A DNA stretch of 64,000 bases from Leishmania martiniquensis (GCF_017916325.1 NC_090166.1:475001-539000), one strand, 5' to 3'; shown: positions 1 through 11,337, counted from the first letter of the stretch. Made by a program: numbers and translations. Notes: generated by a model not told the origin, from the letters alone.

Positions 1-3000
1 CGAGCCACTGCCAAAGAGGCCGCCAGACTGCTCCAGCGAGTACCCCGCGTTGGCCAGCACAGACTTGAGGAACTCGACGGTGTGGCTGCTCTTGAAAAGC
101 TCTAGCTTATCGGGCATTCGCAGGTCAAACAGCTCGCGGCCTGGCCGCAGCCTCTGCTGCTCCTCAATGTACCGCAGCATGGCGGAACGAATCGGGAGAA
201 GATGCGGGCGGGTCAGCTGCAGCGTCGCTGCCATGGACGCAAAAGTGACGTTCTGCCTCCCTTGCGTGGTGGAGAGGAAATAGCCGCCACCGCCACCGGT
301 GTTCAGTAGCACAGAGATGATACGGCACTTGCCGCCACCCTTTACCTGCCGCAAGATGGCATCAAAGACGAGCAGCATTTCCGTGGAAATGAGACACCGC
401 TCTGCATCGAAGCTGCGCGTCGGCGTCTCGACAGCCTGCCAGGCGTTCGCCAGCGACAGCATCAGGTAGTAGATGCACTCCAGCATCGTCAGTTGCGGGT
501 CGGTAGCATGCGGGCCCGATGCCGCACCTTCCATCCCGGCCGGCGGTTGCACCACCGGTGGAATGATGTCCTCTGTATAGAAGCCGGACACACACCACCG
601 CTCCTCGTACGGTACGGCATCGATGCCATAGCCCGCAGGCAAGGGTACTGGAATGAGCGTGGAGAAGGTCCAAGTGATGAGCTCGATAATCTGCAGCTGC
701 ACAGCGACGCGAGAGGCGGTACCGCTGTTACCGGCACGCCTCCACAACGTCTCCACAACGCCTCGAATGCGTGGCAAGAGCGCGTACAGCTCGGCGTAGT
801 TGGTTGCCTTGGACAGGTCATGGATGTCAGGCAAAGATGGGACGGAAGACTGGAAAGCCGGGCCGTAGTAAGAGGCGACCGACGCCTTGGGGAGAAGCTC
901 GGCGTTCTGGAAGACACCTTCGCAACCTATGTCGATGGGCTCCTGCACCATGGAGTCCACTGTGCGCTGAGGGCATGACACCGCAGATGTGCCACCCGTA
1001 ACGCTTGCAGCGCTCGCCGTGGTGCTCGCACGCACCTCGCTCGCCGCCTGAATCAGCTCCTGCACATCATCCTGTGGGAGTGCGTCCACCACTGCCTCAA
1101 CAGCATGCACGAGCTCCAGAACGTGTTGCACCACGGCGTCGCTGCCGGCAACCGGAGGATGGCCACGGTCTAGCCGCTTCTTCGTGTGGTGTGCCAGCTG
1201 GCTCGCTCCAATGCGCAGCAGCTGCACGTCTGTCGCGGAAAGAGGAAATGCGCCTTTCCATGGGCCATTGGGGAACTGAGATGCCTCGGGATCGGACCGC
1301 AGCGCTGTCATGCCCTGTCGGTGCAGCAGCTCTCCATCCCTCTGAAAGATGAGCAGCTCCGGCACATGGGACAGCTCCAACGCGTCAAGCACCTCGAAGC
1401 ACGGGTAGGTGGCGCGCGGAAAGTCGAAGAGGGCGCAATGGTCCTCATAGTCCTCCTGCGTCTCATCGCAGCTGAGGAAGATGACCTCGACGGCGTCGGG
1501 GGAGAGCGTTCGCTTCATCGCGGTCACAGCCTCCGCCAAGAGCGTCGCTGTTTCCTTGCCGCTAGGTACCTTGAGGCACCCAGTAAACAACAGCACCATC
1601 TTGCCGCGGAAGTCGGTGTCGGCCAAGATCTTGTTCTGCTGGTCCTTGACGTACACACGGTGGTCTTTGAGACTCAGCCACACAGAGCTTAGGGACAGGT
1701 TGGCGGCCGTGTCGTTGATACCGGCAGCCTTGAGGCGATTGAGTGCGGTGCGAAGCTGCGTGTCCTTCTTGCGCGACGCTGTCGATGTGAGTGCCGCCGG
1801 CGCGGCCTGGGCATCGGCGGCGCCTGCAGAGGGAGCCGAGTCGGAAAGGAAGCGTCGCGAGTAGCGCGAGAGGTCCTCAGCGGCCCGTGCGAAGAACTCA
1901 TACTTCAGCACGTACTTGACGCGCTTCGTTTCGACAGCCGTCAGCGATGGGCAATACTGCTCCAGCAAATAGCAGAAGGCGGTGATAGCAGATTTGATGC
2001 CGCTGGAAGAGCTGCAGGTGGGACTCGCCGCGTTACGGTAGATGAACGGTGTGAAGGGGAAGTCGGTCGACGGCACGGGCCCGGGCGGCATCTGCTGCTC
2101 GTTCTCCGCTGCGCCGCCAGTCATCTGCAGAATCATCTCGGTGGTGAAGCGGGTAGTTGTTAGGTGCAGGGAGCCGGCTACCTGGCTCCCGTTCGAGTTC
2201 ACGTCGTCTTCGCGGCGTCGCCCATCGGGCAGCTTCTCCACCAGCCATGGCAGCAACACATCGTAGAAGACCTCAGCTCGAATAAACTCCGATTGGTTCT
2301 GCGGGTCGTTGCGCCGCATCCACAGCGACAGCAGCAGCAGCCAAAACGCTTTGTCTTGCAGCCGAGTCGATGACACGTCCTGGAACCTGAGGATCGGGCA
2401 GCTCAGTATCTTCTCCGCTGTCTGCCACCGCGGGTGGTAGCTCTGCCCTTCACTGCCGCGATTCACCACAACGACGTCGAACACCTCAGCTGCCCTGCGG
2501 TGGAGGAGGAGAAGCACAATGTTGTACGAGCCGGCACCGCTCCAGCCAGACGGAATCATCGTCCACTCACCAGTCGGCAGGCTCGTGATGCGCTGCACGC
2601 ACTTGTCAATCACCTCCAGCACCGTCGCCGGCTGCACCGCCTTGCTCGCCTCTACCGTGAAGTCGTAGCAGGAACGGATGGTCCCGTGCGCACGCTGGAT
2701 GGCGGTGCGCAGGTCGACAGAGATGTCCTGCAGAAAAGGATGGGAGACTTCGGCGACGCCCTTCTGGCCCAGCGCCTGCAGCAGCCTCGCACTAGCGGCG
2801 GATGGGCTCGGCTTGCTGCCTGCGCCAAGCGTGTTGAGACGGCAAAGAATGACATCCATACAGAGCAGTGTTAGGAGCGTTGTACCACCCTCGAGGGGGG
2901 CACCGCGACCAGCAACGTACGGGTCCGCTAGGAAGCCGCCATAAGCCGGCAGGCGCCAAAAGCTGTAGGGCAGGTTGCGCAGCCGGCGCTCGCGCTCCTC

Positions 3001-3276
3001 CTCCTTCTTCTTCTCCGCCCCCGACGGCGCGTTGGCCTTTACCACCTCCGCCGCTACCGACCCAATTAGCATCAGCTTCGTCTTGTCCTTGATCCCCAGG
3101 ATAGAGAGCAACGTGTCATCGGGTTTGGATTGCAGGTTCGGCTTGCCCAACAGCTTCTGCAGTGGAGGAAGAACGTTGGTGACATCATAGATGGCCGCCT
3201 TGAGGGCACCAAGCGTCGCATCCTCCGGCACCTCGATGTTGTGCTTTGCAGAGCCAAACTTCACCTCGATACGCAT
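1..3276 (-). CDS. Ubiquitin-like / thioredoxin-like fusion protein, 3' end outside the window
   Basis: The frame is open from the ATG at 3276-3274 down to base 1 (1092 codons, no stop), so the C-terminus lies beyond the window. Residues 1-72 begin MRIEVKFGSAKHNIEVPED and continue with a PLQKLLGK segment and a KLMLIGS strand. This is the pattern of a ubiquitin-like beta-grasp domain, without a visible processing GG. Around residues 535-680 there is a thioredoxin/tryparedoxin-like fold: a KMVLLFTGC strand, then EVIFLSCDETQEDYEDH and a VPELLIFQRDGELL strand. The catalytic WCPPC is missing; the aligned stretch around Cys567 reads FTGCLKVPS, so dithiol chemistry is unlikely. The middle (about 80-500) and the tail are helical and unrecognised. 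A role in ubiquitin-linked protein turnover or as a scaffold is inference. The fold calls rest on pattern recognition only. Confidence 0.85.
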   Translation of the reverse strand, partial: MRIEVKFGSAKHNIEVPEDATLGALKAAIYDVTNVLPPLQKLLGKPNLQSKPDDTLLSILGIKDKTKLMLIGSVAAEVVKANAPSGAEKKKEEERERRLRNLPYSFWRLPAYGGFLADPYVAGRGAPLEGGTTLLTLLCMDVILCRLNTLGAGSKPSPSAASARLLQALGQKGVAEVSHPFLQDISVDLRTAIQRAHGTIRSCYDFTVEASKAVQPATVLEVIDKCVQRITSLPTGEWTMIPSGWSGAGSYNIVLLLLHRRAAEVFDVVVVNRGSEGQSYHPRWQTAEKILSCPILRFQDVSSTRLQDKAFWLLLLSLWMRRNDPQNQSEFIRAEVFYDVLLPWLVEKLPDGRRREDDVNSNGSQVAGSLHLTTTRFTTEMILQMTGGAAENEQQMPPGPVPSTDFPFTPFIYRNAASPTCSSSSGIKSAITAFCYLLEQYCPSLTAVETKRVKYVLKYEFFARAAEDLSRYSRRFLSDSAPSAGAADAQAAPAALTSTASRKKDTQLRTALNRLKAAGINDTAANLSLSSVWLSLKDHRVYVKDQQNKILADTDFRGKMVLLFTGCLKVPSGKETATLLAEAVTAMKRTLSPDAVEVIFLSCDETQEDYEDHCALFDFPRATYPCFEVLDALELSHVPELLIFQRDGELLHRQGMTALRSDPEASQFPNGPWKGAFPLSATDVQLLRIGASQLAHHTKKRLDRGHPPVAGSDAVVQHVLELVHAVEAVVDALPQDDVQELIQAASEVRASTTASAASVTGGTSAVSCPQRTVDSMVQEPIDIGCEGVFQNAELLPKASVASYYGPAFQSSVPSLPDIHDLSKATNYAELYALLPRIRGVVETLWRRAGNSGTASRVAVQLQIIELITWTFSTLIPVPLPAGYGIDAVPYEERWCVSGFYTEDIIPPVVQPPAGMEGAASGPHATDPQLTMLECIYYLMLSLANAWQAVETPTRSFDAERCLISTEMLLVFDAILRQVKGGGKCRIISVLLNTGGGGGYFLSTTQGRQNVTFASMAATLQLTRPHLLPIRSAMLRYIEEQQRLRPGRELFDLRMPDKLELFKSSHTVEFLKSVLANAGYSLEQSGGLFGSGS

Positions 3277-5143
3277 CTTTGAGCGGTGAGAAGGTAGGCG
3301 AAGAGGGGAGTCGGAGATTCAATGTTTGTATCCGTGGGTAAAATTTCTCGCGATTCACCGCGCGGGACCGGCAAGCAGTAAAGGTTTTGTGCTCGAGAAA
3401 ACGTTGCAGCGCAAATAATAATAATAAAAAGAGAGAGCGCGCAAACACAGAAGCACAGCCACCACCGCCTACTTCCCTCTGTGATGTTCCCTTTCGACTC
3501 CGATGCGAGCAGACGCACGGTCGCCCCCCCCCAGCCCACCCCCGCACGCAACAACGAGAGCCGTGATTCTGCGAGAGAGCCGCGAGGAAGAATAGAAACG
3601 GAAAAAAAAGAACGCTCCCCACGGCGCGCAACGCAATGTAACCAAAGCGAAGCCGAACCCAAAACAGGAAAAAAAACAGAGGAATGACAACAAAAGAGCG
3701 GCGCGAATGCTCTTCACAAGCACACACAGGCACACACATACACACACATACACACATACACACACACACGGGAAAAAAGCTTTTCTTTTCTCGGTGTAGG
3801 TCTTGCCTCGCTTAGGCTGTCTCTTCAGCCTTTTTGTCGAAGAGCGTCAGGGGTCAGCGCCGAGTTCTGGCTAAGCGAGAAGGTTGTGGGTGAAGAGGAG
3901 GGGGGTGGAATAGGGGAGGAGGAGAAGACGAGTGGGGGGGCCGCGTGGGGAGGGTAAGTGCACACGCAAAGCGGTGAGAGAAGAAGACAAGCGTGGGGAA
4001 CCAAAGAAGAGAGGTAAGAGGGTGGAGAGATGGGCTACAGGTAAAGGCCACTGCTTTTTTTCAAGCAGAGCGTGAGACACTGTCAACCACGCGGGTGAAA
4101 GGCCCCGTGGGTATAACAAAGGTAGATTCGAGCAGCAGCAGTTGCATTCACAAGGCATCCAATACCATGTCCATGCGTTTCCAGTGCGCGTAGTCATCCA
4201 ACGGAGAGGGAGGCTGAGAGGGAAGCCTCTCCACCGCTGCCCCTGATATTCCCCATTAGAGCTCGTACAAAAGACGGGGCGGATTGCTGTGCTCTTGCGC
4301 AGCGCTCTCGCCCTCGACTCATCTTTGTTTGTTTGTGTTGTTCCTTTTCGTTCGTTTCTCATCTTTTTTCCGGCTCACTTTCTCTGCCCCATCTCTGCAC
4401 TTTTTTGTTTGTTTGTTTTACTCTGCATGCCATTTTTTTTCTTTGCGCACATATTTCCTCCCCTCCCATGCCCCCTTTTTCGCGCCGTGGGAGAGAAGAG
4501 AATCGCCTCATCGCACGAAGCGTGCACAGACGAAAAAAAAGGAAAAGAGGGGAAAAAAAAGACAAGACATCATCACAACGCATTTCCTTTCGTCTCGTCT
4601 GCCTCTCTGTCGTAATGGCACACCCTACAAAGGAAACGGTCGCCGTCGTTGTTGTCGTCGCTTCTGCTTTCGGTTCCGTTTCGCCTGCTCGCGTGTGTGC
4701 CTTCTCTCCAAAGCGCACCAGAGGAGATACGCCAACATAGAAGTGGAGTAAGAAACTGGCAGCCATCACCCATACACGCACATGCACATATGTGCGTGCT
4801 TTGGTACCCCCCCCCTTTTCTTTTCTCATTTTTTTGGGAGGGGCACCCGCGCCGGCGTACCCGTCCGCGCGCTCGGGGACGAGGTCCAGAGAGGTGGCTA
4901 CCGACAGTAACGGAAGAAAAAAAGGAGAGATGAGAGAGAGCCAGCCAACGTCGGCCCCTCGCTTCCACCGTTTTGGTTTGGCGCTATTACCCGCTGCAAC
5001 CGATATTTTGCAGCTATTCTGTCAGTTGGCTTCCTTCCTTTACGACAAGGCAGCTTTTCAGCTGAGCTATCAGTACGCTGCCCACTAGAGCAACATTCCA
5101 TCCCCTTTCACCGGGTTCACAGCCTTATTCTATGCTGATGATG
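3277..5143. other. Intergenic spacer with simple-sequence DNA
   Basis: No convincing gene. It holds the 5' flank of the ubiquitin-like fusion gene and, beyond it, simple sequence: a CA/CACATA microsatellite at about 3719-3770, purine runs, a T-rich stretch at about 4320-4450 and poly-A tracts. Short frames on both strands are low-complexity translations (Ser/Phe/Cys-rich) and were not called. Confidence 0.6.
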
Positions 5144-5716
5144 AGGCCCCTCGGTCACTGGTGCTATAGGTGCAGCGCCCACCCTCAGTAGAGCAGCCGT
5201 GCGGCCCTTTCAACTCCCCCTCCACACACCCACACACCTACCCAGCGCCAGGCTCCTTTCTGGTGGGGAAAGCGGGGCCAAGCGTCTACGGCGTGATTGG
5301 GGGGGGAGGTCCGTGCTGCGTATCGCTGACGACGTTGGCGGTCAGACCCTGAATGGTGTGGCGCTGGACACAGCTGCTACACCGTACGCGCTGGTGCCGG
5401 CCACATGGTGGGCACAGCGCCGAGGCGAGCCGAGCGTATCCCCCCTCTCCTTCTGGCCCCTCGCTCTGCCTACTCGTGTGAGCAGCCTGCGCCACCCGTG
5501 GGGAGGCTGCACGCCGCGGCCACCGGCATGATGGGCGCGGCTGTGGAGCAACGCGCGCAGCGGGGGTGTCTAGGGTCGGAGACAGAGGCGGTGCCCTGGA
5601 GAGCGAGCCGGCGTTGCTGCTGCGCGTGCCCAGGGCTGCTTCGCGACAGGCGACGGGCCTGTGCGACGCGCCGGGCATTGTGGGGCTCTCCTCGCCGCTG
5701 TATGACGCACCGGAGA
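5144..5716 (+). repeat. Dispersed 573-bp repeat, copy A (full length)
   Basis: Runs from AGGCCCCTCGGTCACTGG to the CGCACCGGAGA end. It matches copy C (16043-16615, opposite strand) over its whole length with about one substitution noticed (TATGACGC against TATGGCGC). Copy B lacks the first 19 bp and the last about 100 bp; copy D holds only an internal 348 bp. It is open in several frames, as expected for GC-rich DNA, and I recognise no protein. Size and intergenic position would fit a SIDER-type retroposon or a Leishmania repeated alignment group, but such elements are normally much more diverged. The class is therefore inference. Confidence 0.85.
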
Positions 5717-6660
5717 CGCTGAGAAACAGATGATGAAGCGCACGTTTTCGCCATGAGCACGTCGACAACTATGAGCATGCGGCCGCACTCCGCTTCTCTC
5801 TGTTGCAGCGGAGGCTACATCCTTGTCGTCCAGGACAAATGGCCCACTCTTGAGTCGGGCCATGCGCTGTATGGGCTCTTCTCGTCCCTCTTTAGAGGCG
5901 TACCGCACCGTCGGCGCCAGACGGACTCGAGTGGGCACCATGCCTCAAGCGAAGCGCGCCGCGCTCACCGTCTTGCTTCAAGGCGGAAGCGATTGCACCT
6001 GTCATGTATTTAGAAGGGGGTGGTCCAGCTTCATGGTGCATTGTTCCAAGCAGAAAGCTGGCTACCTCCAGGTCAGTGCCCTCGCAGGCCCTGCACCCTG
6101 CACCTGCACGCGCTGCTCTCCAAGTCGATTCGAGCCGCGCCACTCTGCAATGCAGTGTGGAGACTCTCCACATGGATGCCCGGAGGACTCCATCGTGCTG
6201 TTCGAGGTACCCTCGCCGTGCCTCCGGCACCCGTGCAGAGCCAACCACGCGCAGGCCTCTCAGACGCAGGCGCCGCACATTTCGCGCGCCCGCGCCTTAT
6301 CCATGGGAGTGCAGTCACTCGCGCCTTTCACGTCGCTAGCTCCCTCCTCGCCGGTCTCCCCACACCGTGCTCGAATGCGATGCAACGTGCCGGCCGTCAC
6401 GAATAGCGCGTGCGCACCGCGCCCTGGCACCTGGCCGTCCACTTCACGACGGCGCGGCTGTCGCAGTGGAGGGCTCGCTGCTTTCACCCTCCCTTCCCAC
6501 CGATGTGGCCGGAGAGCGGCCTGCAAGAATGGCTTGCCCACGGGGGGCACTGCCATACCTCGATGGCCGCTGCGGCAATCGCCTCGCTCCTGAATTCAGC
6601 CTCCGCTGACCGCAGATAGCATTGATGTTCGTCAAACCGTTGGCTTGATGCGCAATGGCC
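5717..6660. other. Complex-sequence tract after repeat A, possible degenerate coding relic
   Basis: Unlike the spacers on either side, this tract lacks homopolymers and microsatellites. One plus-strand frame is open over 5823-6593 (256 codons), and another runs from 5753 to 6619 with two in-frame stops (6011-6013 and 6407-6409). Both translate to Cys/Pro/Arg-rich sequence that I do not recognise. It runs against the direction of all real genes. A decayed retroposon or gene remnant is possible; nothing shows it is expressed. Confidence 0.3.
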
Positions 6661-8928
6661 GGGTTCGAGCATCATGGTGGCCGCAACTCGCTCCGCCACT
6701 GCGTCAGCCCCGCCCTTTCAGCCCTCTCTGAAGGAGTCTGCAGTCGCACTCGAGGGCAGGATCCTTGGCTTCCCCACACGCACAAAAAGTACGCATCATG
6801 CTCTAAAGCCACTAGTCGAGGTGTCCCCCATCATCAGAGCCCCACAGCCCGTTGGGGAGAGAGGAATGATGGGGAGAAGGGCAAAAAAAAAGCTGAAAAG
6901 GAGCGGAGGCAGCCTTTCGCTGTGCCGTTGAGTCGAGTACCTTACCGGCCTCTGCTTCTGTCTTCTCAGCGCTTACCACTCCCACCGCCATCACTCTCCT
7001 TCTGCGCAACCCGCCTGCTTTGTCCAGGCACACCAGGCGAGTCTCCAGAGCGAGGACACAGTACGCACAGGCACGGCGAGAAACGGCATGAGAGCCAAGA
7101 AGTACACTCCTGTGAGGCCCACTCAGCCCCCACGCCAAAAAAAAAAAAACGAAAAAGAGAACAGTGATACACACCCAACATGGGGTAGGAAAAAGATGCA
7201 TGGAACGTAGTGGAGCCGTGCGAATGCGTTCCCCCCCCCCTCCGCCTCCTCCACACACTTGCATTACGGACACGAGTGCACGCACACGGGAGCGAGGGTC
7301 GGTTTACGGAGGAGAGGAGCCTTTCTGTCTTCCTAAAAACAGGGGAAGATGTGTCTTGCGGTCTCCTGCCGCCTTGTCTCCCCTTTTTTTACCGCAGCCT
7401 TCCTCCCCCTCCCTTCACAGTCTGACTAACCCTGTCGTTCCCCCCTCCCTCTCTGGTCTCCTTTGCCTTGTGCTCCTTGTCACCAACCGAAATGGGAAAA
7501 CGCATGATTGCACAGCGGGCACCTTCTGCCGTCTCGCCGCTGTCCGACTGACGCTTGTGCCTTTAGATCTGCGTTAAACGGACAGTAAGAGAGCAGCATT
7601 TTAGGCAACGAACTTTCAATCGCAGGCGATGCCAAGAGAGGGGATGTGGGTCAGGCAAGACAAGACTGCAAACGGGTGAGGAGACACCGAGGCTCGGAGA
7701 AGCGAATGGGCGGGCGCAAAAACAAGCGAAAAGTGATACGCACAGACGGCACCCCTTCCCCACACAGACGCACACACACACACACAGACAGACCGAGGCG
7801 AAAAAGGGGAGGAAAAAAGAGTCAGAGAGTCACACGCGCACGCGCCAAAGAGGTACAGATTCGATAAAATGAGGAGGGGTGAAATGAGCTAACGTACACA
7901 CCAACAAAAAAAGACAGAAGAAACAGCGCACACTCAAAAACAGCCGGAGTCTGTATGAAAAAAAAAAAGAAGCGTGAGCAGGTGGGCGAGAGAGAGGAAG
8001 AGAAGGAGGCTAGGGGGGTTTGGGGAGAGGGAAGAGGGGCATGAGAAAGGGCGACATCGAAGCGGAACAGGCAGGTGAAGAAGGGAGGCATGCCATGCTC
8101 AGCGAGCGGATAGAGGCTTCCACCACAACCACAACCACCGCGTCGCCTCGCCTTCTTCCTTCCTTTCGCTCACCCACCGACCCACTCGCTCACTAATTAC
8201 TCAGTCTTCGGATCGCCCCCTCTCCACCCTCCCTCCCTCCCTCCGCTCTGACCACAGTGGTCTCGTTCTTGAGAGAGATGGCCAGGCTGAGAGCAAAAGA
8301 GTTAGAGAGTACGAAAGAGAGAGTCCGAGTGACTAAACGGGGCAACAAAACGCGAACGTCACAGAAGGTTAAAAAGAAAAGAGAGACGAAAAAAAAAATG
8401 AGCCAAGGGGGAAAGGGGGAAAGGGGGGGATAGAGAAGACATTCGTTTTCGATGGCGCAGATTTTGCTTTGCTTCCCTCTCTTTCTTTTTTTTTGCCCCA
8501 CGCTCTTCTCCTCTCCACCCGGCATGCCGGTCACCCATTGAAACCAAGGAAGCAAAGGCGAGGGGGATACAAGAAGAAAGGAGGTGCGATCCGGTCGCAC
8601 CGCGCGGGTAGGGTGACTAAGATGCAACTAAAGGGGGAAAGAAAACGGAGAGCATCACGCGTTTAAACGAGCGTGCGCTGCTGCTCGACTACTCGCCTTC
8701 GCATCCTCTGCCGGCTCGTGTCCCCACCGCGATACGTGGGGCATGCGTGAGCGGGGTGATTGTATGGCAACTTTCCCTCATTGAAAAAACAAAAAGATGC
8801 ATGTCGTGATACCAAGAGCGTCATGGCGGTGTGCACAATTTCGAAGAAGAGAAAAACACACATGCTACTGGTGTCATGGTGCGCCACTGCGCTGCGATGC
8901 AAGCGTCTCCTCAGCGCGTCCCCCAGCA
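6661..8928. other. Intergenic spacer, likely VP1 3'UTR and downstream DNA
   Basis: No gene found. The stretch carries poly-A, poly-C and poly-G runs (for example at about 7138-7150 and 7230-7240), a CA repeat near 7765-7785 and long purine-rich blocks (about 7860-8420). The part nearest 8928 should be the 3'UTR of the pyrophosphatase gene. Confidence 0.6.
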
Positions 8929-11337
8929 CTACTCGATGAGGTTCAGCACAATGCCGCCCATCTTCGACTGGAACACCGGTGCGAACACAACGGAGATGAT
9001 AGCCATCAGCTTGATGAGAATGTTGAGCGCCGGGCCCGAGGTATCCTTCAGCGGATCACCAACAGTGTCGCCGATGACAGCAGCGCCGTGCTGCGGGGAG
9101 CCCTTGCCCTTGTTTTTGTCGCGCAGACCACCCTGCTCAATATACTTCTTCGCGTTGTCCCACGCACCGCCGGTGTTGGAGGCTGAGATGGCCATTTGCG
9201 CACCGGACACGATCGCGCCGGGCAGCATACCCGCTAGGGCGAGCTTGCCAAAGAGAACGCCCATCACGATCGGTGACATCATCACCAGCGCCGCCGGCGC
9301 AATCATCTGGTGCAATGCAGCCTTCGTGGCAATGGCCACACAACTCTCGTAGTCCGGCTCCTTGCGGCCCTCGGCAACCTCGGGGTCCTGGAACTGACAG
9401 CGAATTTCGTTCACCATATCCATTGCCGCAATACCCACAGACTTCATGGTCATTGCGGAAAACCAGTAGGGCAGCATGGCACCGAAGAGAAGACCGGGCA
9501 TCGTGTGAGAGTCGAGGATGTTCACCAGGGGGATCGACACACGCGAAACGTAGGCGCCGTAGAGCGCCAGCGCGACAAACCCAGCCGAGGAAATGGCGAA
9601 GCCCTTGCCGATGGCCGCGGTTGTGTTTCCAGCCGCATCCAGCGCGTCCGTGATCTCTCGAATCTCGTGCCCCATGTGCGACATCTCCGCAATACCACCA
9701 GCATTGTCGGAAATGGGGCCGTACGCGTCGATGGTCAGCGCGATGGACATCGTCGACAGAATACCGAGCGCAGCGAGGGCGAAGCCGTACACGCTGCACA
9801 TGCGGTAGGACACATAGATCGTCACGCACATGGCAAGAATCGGTGGGACCACGGAAAGGTAACCGAGCGCCAGCCCATAGATGATATTCGTCGCAGCACC
9901 CGTTTCGCAGGCCTCAGCAACTTCCTGAACTGGGCGGTAGGCGTTGGAGGTGTAGTACTCAGTTGTGTAGCCGATGATGAGGCCAGACCAGAGACCGCAC
10001 AGAACGCAGATGAGAGCGCCCCAGCGGGTGCTCGCCGTGGTGCCCACCGTGAAGGTCGGAGGCAGCGCCACGACTGTGAGCAAAATCAGCGCGATCGTCG
10101 AACCGATCGTCGACAGCAGAAGCTGGCGTTTCAGGGTCGGCTCGATGTCATGCGAGCGGTGCACACCGCTATTTGTGGCGCCGATCGTAGCTACTGCCAT
10201 GCACACAGTCATACCAACAGCCGTGATGAGGAGCGGGTACATCATGGAAGTAAAGGAAGCTGTCAGCTCAGGGGTGCTGGCCGCCACCACGAGCGCGGCG
10301 CACGACGCCTCGCCGAAGCTGCCAAAGAGGTCAGAGCCCATGCCAGCGATGTCACCCACGTTGTCACCGATACAGTCGGCAATTACGCCAGGGTTGCGCG
10401 GATCGTCCTCAGGGATATTATTCTCGATTTTGCCTACAAGGTCGGCACCAACATCAGCGGCCTTGGTGTAGATGCCACCGCCGACACGCCCGAAGCACGC
10501 AATCGCCGAGCCACCAAGGCCAAATGCTGCCACGCACTCGAACAGCTCCGGCATCGCCTCAGCACCTGTGCCAAAGTACGCCGCCACAATTTTCACCGTC
10601 AGGAAGAGCGCGAAGAGGCCCAACGAGGTAAGGCCGAAGCCCATCGTGATACCGCCGCGGAAAGCTGTCTGGAAGCCGAGCCTGAAACCGCTGGCCTGAT
10701 CACCATCATCGCCACCAGAGGTTGCCATCACAGCCGTTCGCGCGTTCGTGTACACAGCAATCCGCATGCCGATCCAGCCCGCCGCGACCGACGTGATCGC
10801 GCCTATGAGGAAAGAAAGTAGGGAAAGACCAGCATTCGCCCACGGGGACTGCGGCAGCGCCTGACCCTGCTGAGGCGAGGAGAGCGCGACGCCGAGCAGA
10901 AAGAAGATCAGAGTGCCAAAGCCAGCCATGAATACAGCCATGTACTTGTACTCAGACATCAAGAACGCTGTGGCCCCTTCCGATATGCGAGAGTAAATGA
11001 CATACACGTTGCGCATCACCTCATCCGTGAGGTGCGCGTTGCGCAGGCCCTGATCCTTTCCAGGAGTAATCTTGATGTACGAGAGCACATACCACCAGTA
11101 CATGGCAAAGGTAAAGCCCAGAGACGCCGACATGACGATCACCACAGACGCCATTTCACTCGACATTAGAATATGCGGCGCCGGCGCCACTGGGGCGTTT
11201 CCTGCATTTGGTAGCGCAACCTGGTTCATTGCAGTGGTGTTTGTAGCTACCGCACTTGCATTCTGTCCTACCTCGGCCGAGACGGTGGCCGCGAGAAAAA
11301 CGACAGTGAGAGAAACGATCAGCGCCCTCCCAGCCAT
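8929..11337 (-). CDS. VP1: K+-dependent vacuolar-type proton-translocating inorganic pyrophosphatase (acidocalcisome)
   Basis: This 802-residue membrane H+-PPase hydrolyses pyrophosphate to pump protons. In trypanosomatids it acidifies acidocalcisomes and also acts at the Golgi and plasma membrane (family knowledge). Visible hallmarks are the DVGADLVGKIE substrate motif (about residues 293-303), GDNVGDIAGMGSD (about 323-335), AYGPISDNAGGIAEM, and GDTVGDPLKDTSGPA near the C-terminus. The K+-dependence position reads NTTAAIGKG with Ala573; K+-independent enzymes have Lys there. An N-terminal hydrophobic stretch ending VSA looks like the cleavable signal peptide known from trypanosomatid and apicomplexan type I enzymes. 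About 16 membrane spans fit the full length. The ATG is at 11337-11335 and the stop is TAG at 8931-8929. A splice acceptor lies about 60 bp upstream. Confidence 0.97.
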   Translation of the reverse strand: MAGRALIVSLTVVFLAATVSAEVGQNASAVATNTTAMNQVALPNAGNAPVAPAPHILMSSEMASVVIVMSASLGFTFAMYWWYVLSYIKITPGKDQGLRNAHLTDEVMRNVYVIYSRISEGATAFLMSEYKYMAVFMAGFGTLIFFLLGVALSSPQQGQALPQSPWANAGLSLLSFLIGAITSVAAGWIGMRIAVYTNARTAVMATSGGDDGDQASGFRLGFQTAFRGGITMGFGLTSLGLFALFLTVKIVAAYFGTGAEAMPELFECVAAFGLGGSAIACFGRVGGGIYTKAADVGADLVGKIENNIPEDDPRNPGVIADCIGDNVGDIAGMGSDLFGSFGEASCAALVVAASTPELTASFTSMMYPLLITAVGMTVCMAVATIGATNSGVHRSHDIEPTLKRQLLLSTIGSTIALILLTVVALPPTFTVGTTASTRWGALICVLCGLWSGLIIGYTTEYYTSNAYRPVQEVAEACETGAATNIIYGLALGYLSVVPPILAMCVTIYVSYRMCSVYGFALAALGILSTMSIALTIDAYGPISDNAGGIAEMSHMGHEIREITDALDAAGNTTAAIGKGFAISSAGFVALALYGAYVSRVSIPLVNILDSHTMPGLLFGAMLPYWFSAMTMKSVGIAAMDMVNEIRCQFQDPEVAEGRKEPDYESCVAIATKAALHQMIAPAALVMMSPIVMGVLFGKLALAGMLPGAIVSGAQMAISASNTGGAWDNAKKYIEQGGLRDKNKGKGSPQHGAAVIGDTVGDPLKDTSGPALNILIKLMAIISVVFAPVFQSKMGGIVLNLIE

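Noticed and set aside
3719..3775. CA-rich array as a telomeric or centromeric repeat
   Set aside because: Short, irregular CACACATA dinucleotide repeat, without the TTAGGG units of telomeres.
5144..5716. Target-site duplication around repeat A (GATGATGA on both sides)
   Set aside because: The right-hand motif lies 12 or more bases beyond the conserved repeat end, and the other copies show no flanking duplication.
9310..10821. 503-codon plus-strand frame inside the pyrophosphatase gene
   Set aside because: Antisense shadow of VP1, which has full family motifs on the minus strand.
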